This document shows, one piece after another, positions 15,649-25,896 of a stretch of DNA of 64,000 nucleotides. The notes beneath the pieces were generated by a model. That model worked only from the letters and a program-made list of their open reading frames with translations. It did no database searches and was not told the DNA's origin. Origin of the DNA: JACKBK01 sp963707275. Its GTDB lineage: Bacteria > Chloroflexota > Anaerolineae > JAAEKA01. Position numbers and translations under genes: made by a program. Where the stretch lies: assembly GCA_963707275.1 (NCBI GenBank), contig CAVPPH010000003.1, positions 186,001 to 250,000 of the forward strand, written 5' to 3'. Positions within the stretch are counted from its first letter, which is position 1. Each line of letters opens with the position of its first letter.

Positions 15649-16957
15649 ATGAAGAAGTCTAAGTTTTTCGTGCTCGCAGTGCTGATGATCGCTGCGTTCG
15701 TCCTGGCAGCCTGCCCGGCCGCGACGCCGGCTCCTGCTCCCGCAGCAAGTAGCGGCGACACTACCGCCAGCAGCGGTGACACTGCCGCTTCGTGTGAGTG
15801 CACCGACCCCAAGGGCTGCGTCACCGTCGGCGCCAACGATCCCGTGCGCGTCGGCTGGATGATGGTCGTCTCGGGCGCGGATGCCACCCTGGGCCTCGAC
15901 TCCAAGTACGGCGCCGAGATCGCCGCTGACGATCGCGGCACCATCGCCGGCCACGCCATCGAGCTGACCGGCGAGGACGACCTGTGCTCGGCAGAAGGCG
16001 GCCAGACTGCTGCTCAGAAGATGTCGGCCGACAACAAGCTGACCGCCGTCATCGGCACAAGCTGCTCCAGCGCAGCCCGCGCGGCCATCCCTGTGATGTG
16101 CGGCGCCGGCATCCCCATGATCTCCGCCTCCAACACGGCGCCTGACCTGACGGCTGCTGATCGACCGGCCGACTACTGGTGCTACATGCGAACGGCCCAC
16201 AACGACCTGGTCCAGGGCGCGGCCATGGCCGAGTACGCCTACGGCGCCGGTTTCCGCAAGGCCGCCACCGTGCATGACGGCAGCCTCTATGCCGACCAGC
16301 TTACAGCAGGTCTTTGTCGACAAGTTCAAGGAACTGGGCGGCGAAGTCGTAGCTCAGGAAGCCGTCGGTCCCAGCGACACCGACATGAAGCCGATGCTGA
16401 CCCGTGTGGCAGCAGCCGGCCCTGACTTCCTCTACTATCCGATCTTCGTGGCCGCCGGCGGCCAGGTCACCGCGCAGGCCAAGGACGTTCCCGGCCTCGA
16501 AGGTGTGCAGTTGGCCGGCGCCGACGGCATCTTCTCGCCTGACTTCCTCAAGGCAGCCGGCGATGCGGCGCTGGGCATGAATCACTCCAGCCCTGACTTC
16601 TCCGCCTTTGGCGCAGGCTACCAGGATCTGCTGACCAAGTACGAGGCCAAGTACGGCACGAAGCCGCTGTCGGCCTTCCACGCCCACGCCTATGACGCCT
16701 TCAACATCATCGCCAACGGCATCGAGGCCGTGGCGCAGAAGTGCGACGATGGCTCGCTGGTGATCGGCAAGCAGGCCCTACGCGACGCCATGATCTCCAC
16801 GAAGGACTTCGCTGGAATCACAGGCAACTTGACCTGCACCGACACCGGTGACTGCGCAGATCCCAAGATCGCCGTTTATGAAGTCATGAACGCCGATCCC
16901 GATACCTGGGATCCAGGCGCCGTCGAGACCAGCAATCCCAAGAAGATCTGGCCATAA
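15649..16957 (+). CDS. livK: Branched-chain amino-acid ABC transporter, substrate-binding lipoprotein (one frame break)
   Basis: A lipoprotein signal (MKKSKFFVLAVLMIAAFVLAAC) is followed by an Ala/Ser/Thr-rich linker and a periplasmic-binding type I domain of the Leu/Ile/Val family: VRVGWMMVVSGADATLGLDSKYG, the EGGQTAAQKMSADNKLTAVIG segment, and SCSSAARAAIPVMCGAGIPMISASNTAP. At about 16310 (CCAGCTTACAGCAG) the frame breaks. Removing one base joins ...HDGSLYADQL to QQVFVDKFKELGGEVVAQE, and the rest of the family sequence follows to the stop, about 435 residues in all. It binds substrate outside the membrane for LivHMGF. RBS TAGGAGGAG. The CECTDPKGCV insert after the linker could form a disulfide. 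Confidence 0.88.
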
Positions 16958-16966
16958 GTCTTTGAA

Positions 16967-17002
16967 AAACCGTCCTGCGGCGCATGCGCCGCAGGACGGT
17001 TT
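16967..17002. terminator. Perfect 18-bp palindrome after livK
   Basis: AAACCGTCCTGCGGCGCA is followed at once by its exact reverse complement. It lies 9 bases after the livK stop and well before livH. The position fits a processing/stabilising hairpin or partial terminator that raises binding-protein level relative to the membrane subunits. Its outer arm (AAACCGTCCTGC) recurs in the hairpin at 22403-22430. Confidence 0.7.
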
Positions 17003-17007
17003 GCACG

Positions 17008-17040
17008 AACTGGTTGTCCGACAACTCTGGACAACCAGTT
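17008..17040. terminator. Second hairpin in the livK-livH gap
   Basis: A perfect 12-base stem AACTGGTTGTCC / GGACAACCAGTT around a 9-base loop, only 5 bases after the first palindrome. No T-run follows, so mRNA stabilisation or attenuation is likelier than full termination. Confidence 0.55.
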
Positions 17041-17130
17041 CATCCCACAGTTCTGTAGAGCGCAGGGCTGAACGACCGGCCAGCGCCCTTCCCATCTCCA
17101 TCGTCGCCTCACACAATACGGAGTGTACAC

Positions 17131-18207
17131 ATGCTGAAAAACCTCAGAAGGCGTGTCTCCGGAACGACCATTGCCATGTGGGTTATTGGCATTGTCTTGC
17201 TTATCCTCGTGATCTATGGATCAGTCCGGACAATCATGCTGGGCAGGTACACCGGTGCAGACTGGACCGATCTGTTTGTCTACGGTATCTCCCAGGGAAG
17301 TGTCTATGCATTGATTGCCCTCGGGTACACTATGGTGTACGGCATCCTGCGGATGATCAACTTCGCACACGGCGATATTTTCATGGCCGGTGCGTTTTTT
17401 GGGTATTTTACGGCCATCGTTTTCGATGCCAATGGCTTCTTTGACAGTCCAACTATTGACGCCAAGTTGGTCTTCTCATTGTTAGTTGTAACGCTTGTCG
17501 CTGCCGCTGGAGCTGCCGGCCTTGCGGTTTTGCTGGAACGCATAGCTTACCGCCCCTTGCGCCGAGCGCCCCGATTGGTGCCACTAATCACTGCCATTGG
17601 CGCATCATTCTTCATCGAGTATTCCTTTCTCGGGCTGTTTGGCTCGGGTATCAAGGGGTTTCCTGAGATTGAGGCGCTGAAAGGACGGGTTTCGATCTTC
17701 GGGGTCGAGATCCTCAAGACGCAGGTGGTGGTTATCGTGGCCGCCCTAATCATGTTGGTCGCCCTGTGGCTATTCGTTCAGCGCAGCAAGATGGGCAAAT
17801 CGCTTCAGGCCGTTTCGGAAGACAAGGACGCTGCGGCGCTGATGGGCATCAACGTTGATCGCTCGATCATGCTCACCTTCCTGATCGGCGGCGCGCTGGC
17901 CGGTGCCGCCGGTGTACTCTACGCACTGCTGTTCAGACAGGTCTACTTCTTCATGGGGTTCTTCCCGGGCCTGAAAGCCTTCACCGCCGCTGTGCTGGGC
18001 GGCATCGGCAACATTGCCGGCGCGATGGTCGGCGGGCTCTTCCTGGGTATTGCCGAGTCGCTGTTCCCCAACCTCGTTCTGGATGGACTCGGCATTCCCG
18101 CCCCGTATCAGCTCAAGGACGCCCTGGCGTTCCTGCTGCTGGTGCTGGTGCTGATCTTCCGTCCGACCGGTATTCTGGGCGAGCGCCTCTCGACCAAGAA
18201 AGCGTAG
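17131..18207 (+). CDS. livH: Branched-chain amino-acid ABC transporter permease LivH
   Basis: 358 residues, eight or nine transmembrane helices. Family motifs: YGISQGSVYALIALGYTMVYGILRMINFAHGDIFMAGAF (about 50-88), the LLERIAYRPLRRAPRLVPLI loop, and the permease coupling loop SKMGKSLQAVSEDKDAAALMGINVDRSIMLTFLIGGALAGAAG (about 216-260). The C-terminus ends IFRPTGILGERLSTKKA, as usual. The reading frame is unbroken, unlike its neighbours livK and livM, and its codon and base composition is visibly less GC-biased in the first third. An N-terminal extension precedes helix 1. With LivM it forms the membrane channel. Confidence 0.93.
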   Translation: MLKNLRRRVSGTTIAMWVIGIVLLILVIYGSVRTIMLGRYTGADWTDLFVYGISQGSVYALIALGYTMVYGILRMINFAHGDIFMAGAFFGYFTAIVFDANGFFDSPTIDAKLVFSLLVVTLVAAAGAAGLAVLLERIAYRPLRRAPRLVPLITAIGASFFIEYSFLGLFGSGIKGFPEIEALKGRVSIFGVEILKTQVVVIVAALIMLVALWLFVQRSKMGKSLQAVSEDKDAAALMGINVDRSIMLTFLIGGALAGAAGVLYALLFRQVYFFMGFFPGLKAFTAAVLGGIGNIAGAMVGGLFLGIAESLFPNLVLDGLGIPAPYQLKDALAFLLLVLVLIFRPTGILGERLSTKKA

Positions 18208-18216
18208 TGGTGTGCC

Positions 18217-19856
18217 ATGAAACGAGCATCCTCTTTAGCTGGATGACCCCCGTGATCGACCGGCCTGGTCGGTGGCATCGTGGCGCTCTTCCTGTGTCTG
18301 GTGGGCATCGTCGAGGCTTCCCTGAGCAGGTACGTCATCACGGGCGTCATTACCATGGGCCAGATCATTGTTCTGGCCGTCTATGTGATGTTTGGTCTGC
18401 AGGGAGCGCAGAAGGCTGCGGACGAACCTGGCCAGAAACCGCCTCCCTTCCGCGCTGTCCTCTGCGGCGCCATCGCAGGATTGATGATCAGCGTGGTGCT
18501 GGCGATCTTCGTGCTGATTGGACAGCAGGTCAATCTGCAGGACATCTTCATTCACGCATCGCCGCCCTGTACGATCTGCTGACCTTTGGACTGGGCGTGC
18601 CGCAGGGCATCTTCGCGCTGCTGGCCTTCGGCGTCGTCATGGGAATCGTGTTCGGCGGACTGGCTCTTCTTCCCAAGGAGCCGCGCAAGTCGATCATGGT
18701 CGGGCTGATCGCCGTGCCCACTGGTCTCGGTCACCTACAGCGCGCTGTTTGCCGGGCGCGGCCTGATGATCCCAACAGCCATCGCCGTGTTCGTGATCGC
18801 CGCCGCTGGCATCTACCTGTTTGACCGCTATCAGCAGCCTGTGCGCCAGCGCACCGATGCGCTGCCCAGCGGACAGCAGCGAACCTTGCGGATCGGGCTC
18901 TGGGTTTTGGCGGCTCTGCTTGTGCTGGCGCTTCCGGTCCTGGGTTCCTATCCCAGCGAGGTGCTGGTGATCACCGGCATCTTCGTGCTGATGGGACTGG
19001 GATCTGAACATCGTGGTCGGCTACGCCGGCCTGCTGGACCTGGGCTACGTCGCCTTCTTTGCCATCGGCGCCTACACGATGGCAATTCTCACCTCGCCTG
19101 AGATCACCTGGTTCCCCGTTCAGCGGCAACTTCTGGATTGCGCTGCCCTTTGCCGTGCTGGCGGCCACTCTCGCCGGCGTGATCCTGGGCATTCCGGTGC
19201 TCAACATGCGCGGCGACTATCTGGCTATCGTGACGCTGGGCTTCGGCGAGATCATCCGCCTGGTTGCGCTCTCCGACTGGCTCAAGCCGTTGATCGGCGG
19301 CTCCAACGGTATCACCCAAATTCCCAAGCCGATCAGGCCTTCGGTTTGGCTTTCGACAACCCGCAGAAGCTCTACTACATCGTGGTGATCGGCTGTCGTG
19401 ATCGCGGCGTTCATCGCCACCCGGCTGAAGTACTCGCGCCTGGGCCGCAACTGGATGGCCATCCGCGAGGACGAGGACGTGGCGCAGGCCATGGGCATCG
19501 ATCTGGTGCGCAACAAGCTGCTGGCCTTTGCCACCGGCGCGGCGCTTTCAGGTCTGGCGGGCGCGATCTTCGCCACCAAGCTGACGTCGATCTACCCACA
19601 CAGCTTCAACCTGCTGGTGTCGATCAACGTGCTGGCGGTCATCATCGTCGGCGGCCTGGGCAGCATTCCAGGCGTCATCATCGGCGCGGTCGCACTGGTG
19701 GGGCTGCCGGAGTTGCTGCGCGAGTTCGCTGAATACCGTTTGCTGGTCTACGGGGCAGTGCTGGTCTTCATGATGCTCAAGCGGCCGGAGGGTCTGCTGC
19801 CTGAAGCCAGACGCAAGCTGGAGTTGCACGAACTGTCACCGGATGTAGCGGAGTAA
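18217..19856 (+). CDS. livM: Branched-chain amino-acid ABC transporter permease LivM (at least seven frame breaks)
   Basis: No single frame spans the gene, but the family sequence can be followed across all three: GGIVALFLCLVGIVEASL; GVPQGIFALLAFGVVMG; YSALFAGRGLMIPTAIAVFV; LNIVVGYAGLLDLGYVAFFA; FWIALPFAVLAATLAGVILG and LNMRGDYLAIVTLGFGEIIR; DQAFGLAFDNPQKLYYIVVI; then an unbroken C-terminal third with RLKYSRLGRNWMAIREDED and IIVGGLGSIPGVIIGA. Breaks fall near 18245-18260, 18555, 18722, 19005, 19115, 19335 and 19392, mostly one extra base. All conserved LivM parts are present in order, so the real gene is probably intact. An N-terminal extension of about 250 residues precedes the LivM core. 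Confidence 0.8.
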
Positions 19857-19860
19857 CCTT

Positions 19861-20633
<773 letters not shown>

Positions 20634-20647
<14 letters not shown>

Positions 20648-21347
20648 AGCCACTGACATCCACACCTACTACGGCGCCATCCATGCGCTGAAGGGCATCA
20701 CGATTTCCGTCGATACGGGCGAGATCGTGACGCTGATCGGCGCCAACGGCGCGGGCAAGACGACTACGCTGAACACCATCTGCGGCATCTATCATCCCCG
20801 CGAAGGGACAATCGTCCTGGACGGCGAACCGATCCACGAGCTGCCCGCGCACACCATCGTTACTCGCGGGCTGTCGCAGTCGCCGGAAGGGCGGCGCGTT
20901 TTTGGCCGTCTGACTGTGGCCGAAAACCTGGAGATGGGCGCGTTCACGCGCAAGGACAAGGACGGCATCAAACGCGATCTGGAGCGGGTCTACGTACTGT
21001 TCCCGCGCCTCAAGGAGCGGCGCAAGCAGTTGGCCGGCACGCTATCGGGCGGCGAGCAGCAGATGCTGGCCATGGGCCGCGCCCTGATGGCCAGCCCGCG
21101 CCTGCTGCTGCTGGATGAGCCGTCCATGGGCCTGGCGCCGATCCTGGTCGATCTGATCTTCGACACCATCAAGGAGATCAACGCACAGGGCGTCACTGTG
21201 CTGCTGGTCGAGCAGAACGCGCTGATGGCCCTCTCCATCGCCAATCGCGCCTACGTGCTGGAAACCGGCAGCATCGTCCTCAGCGGCACGGGACAAGAGC
21301 TGCTCAACGATCCCGAAGTGATGAAATCGTATTTGGGAATCGAGTAG
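20634..21347 (+). CDS. livF: Branched-chain amino-acid ABC transporter ATPase LivF
   Basis: 237 residues from the ATG at 20634 (an in-frame GTG at 20622 is less likely). Walker A LIGANGAGKTTTLNTICG, the LivF motif GLSQSPEGRRVFGRLTVAENLEMGA, signature LSGGEQQMLAMGRALMASP, Walker B LLLLDEPSMGLAPILVD and H-loop equivalent LLVEQNA. The unbroken frame ends VMKSYLGIE, the standard LivF tail. It closes the liv operon; a purine/pyrimidine repeat follows the stop. Confidence 0.95.
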
Positions 21348-21348
21348 G

Positions 21349-21458
21349 CGGAGAGGGAAAGAACAGAAAGGAAGGAAGCAAGGGAAACCAGGGAACCGGA
21401 GCGTACTCTTCTTCATTTTCTTCATTTCCCTCGTTTCCGTTGTTTTCCCTCCCACCAG
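21349..21458. repeat. Inverted purine/pyrimidine tract after livF
   Basis: Left: GGAGAGGGAAAGAACAGAAA, GGAAGGAAGCAAGGGAAACC and GGGAACCGG. Right: CTTCTTCATTTTCTTCATTT, CCCTCGTTTCCG and TTTTCCCTCCC. The halves are roughly complementary, so a long imperfect hairpin is possible; it may also serve as the liv operon terminator. Confidence 0.55.
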
Positions 21459-21465
21459 CTATTCC

Positions 21466-22365
21466 ATGGACCTCGTACAACTTACTGACGGTGCATACCA
21501 CCTGCGGGCCGGCTCCAACGCCGGCCTTCTTGTGCAGGAGGGCCAGGCGTTGTTGGTAGACACCGGCCTGGATCGCGACGCCGCCCGGCGCATCCTCAAA
21601 CATGTCACGGCGCTGAACGTTGAGCTGGCCGGCGTACTGATCACCCACGCGCACGCGGACCACTTCGGCGGCGCAGGCGAGATCAAGCGGCGCAGCGGCG
21701 CGCCCGTGCTGGCGCCCGCGTTCGAGGCTGCCGTCGTTGAGAACCCCGCGCTGGAGCCTGTCTATCTTTTCGCCGGCGCGCAGCCAACCCGCGAGTTGCT
21801 GGGGAAGTTCATCCTGGCGCAGGCGTGCCAACTGGACGGCCTGTTGGCGCCGGGCCGGCAGCAGGTTTTCGGGTTCGACATCGATGTCATCCCCGCGCCC
21901 GGCCACGCCCACAACCAGGTGATGGTCGGCTGGCCGGCGGGCCGGGTCTGCTTCGCCGCCGATGCCTACTTCCCGCCCGAGGTGCTGGACAAATACGGTA
22001 TCCCCTTCTACGTGGACATTGACCAGACGCTGGCGACGCTGGCATCGCTGCCCGCCCTGCCCTACAGCCTCTTCGCTCAGGGCCACGGCGACGCTTACGA
22101 CCGCAGCGGCCTGGAAGAGGTCGTCGAGTACAACATCGGGCGCGTCGAGACGATACGCGAACAGGTCTGGGCCGCGCTGGCCGCGCCGGCCGACGACAGC
22201 CAGGTGCTCAAGCGCGTGGCCGACGCGCTGGAGATCCGCATCGAGCAGCCCGCCATCTACTACCTGACGCGCACCACCATCCACGCCGGCCTCAACTCGC
22301 TGCGCCAGGCCGGCCGCGCCGGTCTCACGCTGGATGACAACCGGTTGCTCTGGTGCATGCTGTAG
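21466..22365 (+). CDS. MBL-fold metallo-hydrolase
   Basis: 299 residues with the metallo-beta-lactamase fold: LLVDTGLDRDAARR, metal motif THAHADHFGG (about 64-73), the third-metal His in PAPGHAHNQVMVGW, Asp in FAADAYFPPEV and the last His in FAQGHGDAYDRSG. The C-terminal ~80 residues (VVEYNIGRVETIREQVW onward) form a helical extension like the dimer/winged-helix cap of RNase Z-unrelated MBL hydrolases. Glyoxalase II-like or lactonase-type activity is possible, but substrate cannot be assigned. It has its own start after the repeat tract. Confidence 0.88.
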   Translation: MDLVQLTDGAYHLRAGSNAGLLVQEGQALLVDTGLDRDAARRILKHVTALNVELAGVLITHAHADHFGGAGEIKRRSGAPVLAPAFEAAVVENPALEPVYLFAGAQPTRELLGKFILAQACQLDGLLAPGRQQVFGFDIDVIPAPGHAHNQVMVGWPAGRVCFAADAYFPPEVLDKYGIPFYVDIDQTLATLASLPALPYSLFAQGHGDAYDRSGLEEVVEYNIGRVETIREQVWAALAAPADDSQVLKRVADALEIRIEQPAIYYLTRTTIHAGLNSLRQAGRAGLTLDDNRLLWCML

Positions 22366-22402
22366 GGCGGCGTTGCAGGCCGCCCATTCCGGCCAATGTG
22401 CA

Positions 22403-22430
22403 GCAGGACGGTTTAGGAAAACCGTCCTGC
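22403..22430. terminator. Hairpin after the MBL hydrolase gene, sharing its arm with the livK palindrome
   Basis: A perfect 12-base stem GCAGGACGGTTT / AAACCGTCCTGC with a 4-base loop. The arm is identical to the outer arm of the palindrome at 16967-17002 but in the opposite order, so these are probably members of one dispersed family used as terminators. Confidence 0.65.
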
Positions 22431-22495
22431 GTGATCAGTGAAGGGTGGCTTTGCCGGCCGTCCTTTCGTGCATTCTACAATTGCGAGTGTCAACC

Positions 22496-23434
22496 ATGGG
22501 TATAGAGAATATGATCTCCCCCTCTTCTGATCAAGTGTCAACTCTCGACGTCATCCTCGGCGGTCTGATGCGACGCTACAAGGAGCGGGTGCCGGACGTG
22601 CAGGCGATCATCGACGCGATGGTGGCCGACGGCGTCGTGCCATCCGGCGACGCGATCGAAAACGACCACATCGCCTTTCGCACCATGGGCGTCGCGCAGC
22701 TCGGCGTCGCGTCGCTGGAGAAGGTCTTCCTGCACTGCGGCTACCAGCGGCGCGACCCGTTCCGCTTCCCCGGCAAGAAGCTGGCCGCCTGGTGGTACTC
22801 GCCGCCCCAGCCCGTTTACCCGCGCATCTTCATCAGCCAACTGCTGGTGGACGACCTGTCGGCCGAGGCAGCGCGCATCATCCGCTCCTACACCGACGAG
22901 GTGACGACCGACCCGGTGGACGCGCTGAACCTGGACGACGGCGCGGCGGTGGACGCCTTTCTGCACCGCTCGCTGTGGCGCACGCCGACCTGGGCCGACT
23001 ACAGCCGGCTGGCTGCCGAGAGCGAATACGCGGCCTGGGTGATCTACAACCGCTACTACCTCAACCACTTCACTGTCAGCGTCCACAACCTGCCCGCGGG
23101 CTACAACACCGTCGCACAGTTCAACACATTCCTCGAGGCGCATGGCTTCAAGCTCAACGACGCGGGCGGCAAGATCAAGGTCAGCGAAGACGGGCTGCTG
23201 ATCCAGAGTTCAACCGTGGCTGAGATGGTGGACGCCGGGTTCGACGATGGTCACGGCGGCGTGGACGTGCAGCGTATTTCTGGCTCTTATGTCGAGTTCG
23301 CCGAACGCCGCGTGCTGCCGCAATATGCCAGCCTGCCGGCCGATCAGGTGCAGCGCGAGCATCGTCGCGACGGGTTCGAGGTGGGCAACGCCGACAAGAT
23401 CTTCGAGAGCACCTACTACTGCTCAGACCAGTAA
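22496..23434 (+). CDS. DUF1338 protein (2-oxoadipate dioxygenase/decarboxylase family)
   Basis: About 312 residues. The DUF1338 pattern is clear: NDHIAFRTMG (about 54-63, with the first metal His), KVFLHCGYQRRDPFRFPGKKLAAWWYSPP, PRIFISQLLVDDLS, the NHFTVSVHNLP segment (second His, about 196) and SYVEFAERRVLP (metal Glu region) near the C-terminus. Characterised members are Fe(II) enzymes that convert 2-oxoadipate to 2-hydroxyglutarate in lysine breakdown. The fold and metal ligands support an oxygenase; the substrate is inferred. The ATG at 22496 was chosen for its position before the conserved helix. It is followed 9 bases later by a thioesterase gene. Confidence 0.82.
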   Translation: MGIENMISPSSDQVSTLDVILGGLMRRYKERVPDVQAIIDAMVADGVVPSGDAIENDHIAFRTMGVAQLGVASLEKVFLHCGYQRRDPFRFPGKKLAAWWYSPPQPVYPRIFISQLLVDDLSAEAARIIRSYTDEVTTDPVDALNLDDGAAVDAFLHRSLWRTPTWADYSRLAAESEYAAWVIYNRYYLNHFTVSVHNLPAGYNTVAQFNTFLEAHGFKLNDAGGKIKVSEDGLLIQSSTVAEMVDAGFDDGHGGVDVQRISGSYVEFAERRVLPQYASLPADQVQREHRRDGFEVGNADKIFESTYYCSDQ

Positions 23435-23443
23435 ACGAGGCGC

Positions 23444-23896
23444 ATGACCGTGGCAATCTGGTTTTCGACGACTCACAAGGCTGCGCTGCGTAGCATCGCG
23501 GACAACACGATGATCGAGCACCTGGGCATCGAGTTCATCGAACTGGGCGACGATTTCCTGCGGGCGCGCATGCCGGTCGACCACCGCACCGTGCAGCCGG
23601 CCGGCCTGCTGCACGGCGGCGCATCGGTAGCGCTGGCCGAAACGCTTGGCAGCGCGGCCTCCTTCCTCTCCGTCGACCCGGCGCAGTTCGCTGTCGTCGG
23701 CGTCGAGGTCAACGCCAACCACGTACGTTCGGTGCGCGACGGCTGGGTCACCGGCACCGCCCGCCCGCTTCACCTGGGCAAGTCAACCCACGTTTGGGAC
23801 ATTCGCATCGTCGACGAGCAGGATCGGCTGGTCTGCATTTCGCGTCTGACCATCGCCGTCGTCAGTCTGCAACGGCCAGCGACGGCCAGCGCATGA
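23444..23896 (+). CDS. PaaI/YdiI-type hotdog thioesterase
   Basis: 150 residues. Hotdog-fold signature: MIEHLGIEFIELGDDFLRARMPVDHRTVQPAGLLHGGASVALAETLGSAAS, with the HGGASVALAET helix carrying the catalytic Glu, then GVEVNANHVRSVRDG and TARPLHLGKSTHVWDIRI. This is closest to acyl-CoA thioesterases of the YdiI/MenI group (1,4-dihydroxy-2-naphthoyl-CoA hydrolase in menaquinone synthesis), but the substrate cannot be fixed. The stop overlaps the rluA-family start (ATGA). Confidence 0.88.
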   Translation: MTVAIWFSTTHKAALRSIADNTMIEHLGIEFIELGDDFLRARMPVDHRTVQPAGLLHGGASVALAETLGSAASFLSVDPAQFAVVGVEVNANHVRSVRDGWVTGTARPLHLGKSTHVWDIRIVDEQDRLVCISRLTIAVVSLQRPATASA

Positions 23897-24840
23897 GCCA
23901 GCCGCGCCGTTCCCGCACTCCCGAAAAAGGGTCACCAGTCCGGGTCACCGCTCACGATCTGCGCGCGCCGGTGCGCCTGGACCGCTTTCTGCGCGAGCAG
24001 TTCCCCGACGCCGGCCGGCGCTCGCTCCAGAGTTTGATCTCGGGCGGGCGCGTCAGCATCAACGGCCGGCAGGTGCGCCTCAGTTCCTGGTTGGTGCGCA
24101 ACGGCGACCGGGTTGAACTGCCCAGCGCGCCCCGTTCCAAGCCGCGCCCCTTTGCCGCTTTCGACGAGAGCTGGCTGATCGCCGAGGACGGCGACATTAT
24201 CGCGGTCAACAAGCCGGCCGGCCTGCTGGCCGAGCCGACCCGCTACACCGGCGCGGTTAGCCTGCTGTCGCTGGCAGAAACACGCTTCGGCAAGGTGACG
24301 CTCTTCCACCGCCTGGACAGAGACACCTCGGGCGTGATCCTGCTGACGCGCGGCACGGCGGCCAATCGCTATCTCGACCACGCCTTTCAGCAACGAACCG
24401 TGGCAAAGGAATACATCGCCGTGGTACGTGCGCCCAATCGCCTGGAGACCAGCGGTGAGATCAGCGTCGCCATCGGCCACCACCCGGCGCGGCGCGACAT
24501 GATGGCCGCAGTCGAACGCGGCGGCAAGCCGGCCGCCACCCGTTACCAGGTCATCGCGGCGACCGACTCGACCCAGTGGCTGCAACTCTGGCCGCACACC
24601 GGGCGCACCCACCAACTGCGCGTACACCTGGCGCATCTTGGCGCGCCGATCCTGGGCGACCGGCTGTATGGCGGCGAACGCAAGCCTGCGACCCGTCTCA
24701 TGTTGCACGCCTTGCGCATCAGCCTGCCTGCCGCAGACGCGTTCCCCGCACGCACCTGGAGCGCTCCCCTGCCCGCCGACCTCCTCGTCCCACCGGACGG
24801 CTGGCCGGCCGAAGTTGGCGAGAACGACAGGGTTGGCTAG
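23893..24840 (+). CDS. RluA-family pseudouridine synthase
   Basis: 315 residues. An N-terminal S4 RNA-binding domain (VRLDRFLREQFPDAGRRSLQSLISGGRVSINGRQV, about 24-60) is followed by the catalytic domain with LAVNKPAG-like IIAVNKPAGLLAEP, the active-site motif HRLDRDTSGVILLTRG (catalytic Asp about residue 142) and the C-terminal HTGRTHQLRVHLAHLGAPILGDRLYGG. It isomerises uridine in rRNA or tRNA; the exact site (RluC/D versus RluA type) cannot be told. The ATG at 23893 overlaps the previous stop; the frame further upstream is shadow. Confidence 0.9.
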   Translation: MSQPRRSRTPEKGSPVRVTAHDLRAPVRLDRFLREQFPDAGRRSLQSLISGGRVSINGRQVRLSSWLVRNGDRVELPSAPRSKPRPFAAFDESWLIAEDGDIIAVNKPAGLLAEPTRYTGAVSLLSLAETRFGKVTLFHRLDRDTSGVILLTRGTAANRYLDHAFQQRTVAKEYIAVVRAPNRLETSGEISVAIGHHPARRDMMAAVERGGKPAATRYQVIAATDSTQWLQLWPHTGRTHQLRVHLAHLGAPILGDRLYGGERKPATRLMLHALRISLPAADAFPARTWSAPLPADLLVPPDGWPAEVGENDRVG

Positions 24841-24891
24841 AATAGGGCCTTCGACCGATCTTCGACCAAATGGTTTTCGACAAACAGAAAC

Positions 24892-25867
24892 ATGGAAAAC
24901 AAAGACCCGTATAGCAACCCGCGAACCGCGAAAGAACTCCTTGGCATCCTGGCCCGCGGCTTTGCCATGGGATCGGCCGACGTCGTACCGGGCGTATCAG
25001 GCGGCACCATGGCCTTCATCCTCGGCATCTACGAAACGCTGCTGGACGCGATCGCCAGCGTGAACGCTCAGTTCGTGCGCCGATTGCTGCGTTTGCAGTT
25101 CTCAGCAGCCTTTGCCGAGTTTCCGTGGCGCTTCCTGCTGGCGCTGGGGACCGGGATTCTGCTGGCGATCCTGACCATGGCGCACTTCCTGTCCGGCGCG
25201 CTGGAACACTACCCGACCTACGTTTGGGGCTTTTTCTTTGGACTGGTGCTGGCATCGGTCTTTGTGGTGCGCCGGCGCGTCAGGAATTGGACGGCGGGCG
25301 CGGCCGCCACGCTGGCGCTGTTTGCCGTGCTGATGTTCCTGCTGGTCGGCACGGTTCCGACACACACCCCCAACACACCGCTCTTCTTGCTGCTCAGCGG
25401 CGCGCTGGCGAGCTGTGCGATGATCCTGCCCGGCATCTCAGGCGCGTTCATTCTGGTGCTGCTGGGGAAATACGAGTACGTCCTGGAGGCGGTGGTCACC
25501 CGCGATTTCTTCACACTGGCGTTGATCGCCGCAGGCGCGGTATGTTGGCATCTTGCTGTTCAGCCGCGTGCTGCGCTGGCTGCTGCACCGCTACCACGAC
25601 TTGACCATCGCCGCGCTGATTGGACTGATGCTCGGCTCGCTGCGCAAGATCTGGCCGTGGAAGGCGATTCCTGACGCGTTGCTGGAAAGCGAGACGGTGG
25701 CTGTCAGCGAACTCAACGTGCTACCAAGCGGCCTGTCTCCTGAAGTAATGGCGGTCATCGCGCTGGCGATAACCGGTTTCCTGGCGGTCATCATTCTGGA
25801 GCGTCTGGCGGAGCGAGGCAGTTCAAGCAAAGCCAGGCTAGACCCTCACCCCCAGGCCGAACTTTGA
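24892..25867 (+). CDS. DUF368 membrane protein (one frame break)
   Basis: Polytopic membrane protein of the DUF368 (PopT-related) family: GFAMGSADVVPGVSGGTMAFILGIYETLL near the N-terminus and a second inverted copy, LPGISGAFILVLLGKYEYVLEAV, about 150 residues later. These paired PG(V/I)SG motifs are diagnostic, and characterised relatives export undecaprenyl phosphate or related polyprenyl carriers back across the membrane. After AAGAV the frame breaks at about 25543 (GGTATGTTGGC); removing a T restores VGILLFSRVLRWLLHRYHDLTIAALIGLMLGSLRKIW to the stop, about 325 residues with eight helices. The gene is probably intact. Confidence 0.82.
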
Positions 25868-25896
25868 GTACCGTCTAAGGTTTGCACGCGCACCAT

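Noticed and set aside
18217..19856. livM as a true multi-fragment pseudogene or programmed-frameshift gene
   Set aside because: Conserved parts are complete and in order, breaks are at unrelated words with no slippery site or stimulatory structure, and neighbouring genes show the same one-base pattern; sequence error is the simpler reading.
22445..22496. Longer DUF1338 start
   Set aside because: The upstream 17 codons include a repeat/terminator-proximal stretch and do not resemble the family; ATG 22496 is preferred.
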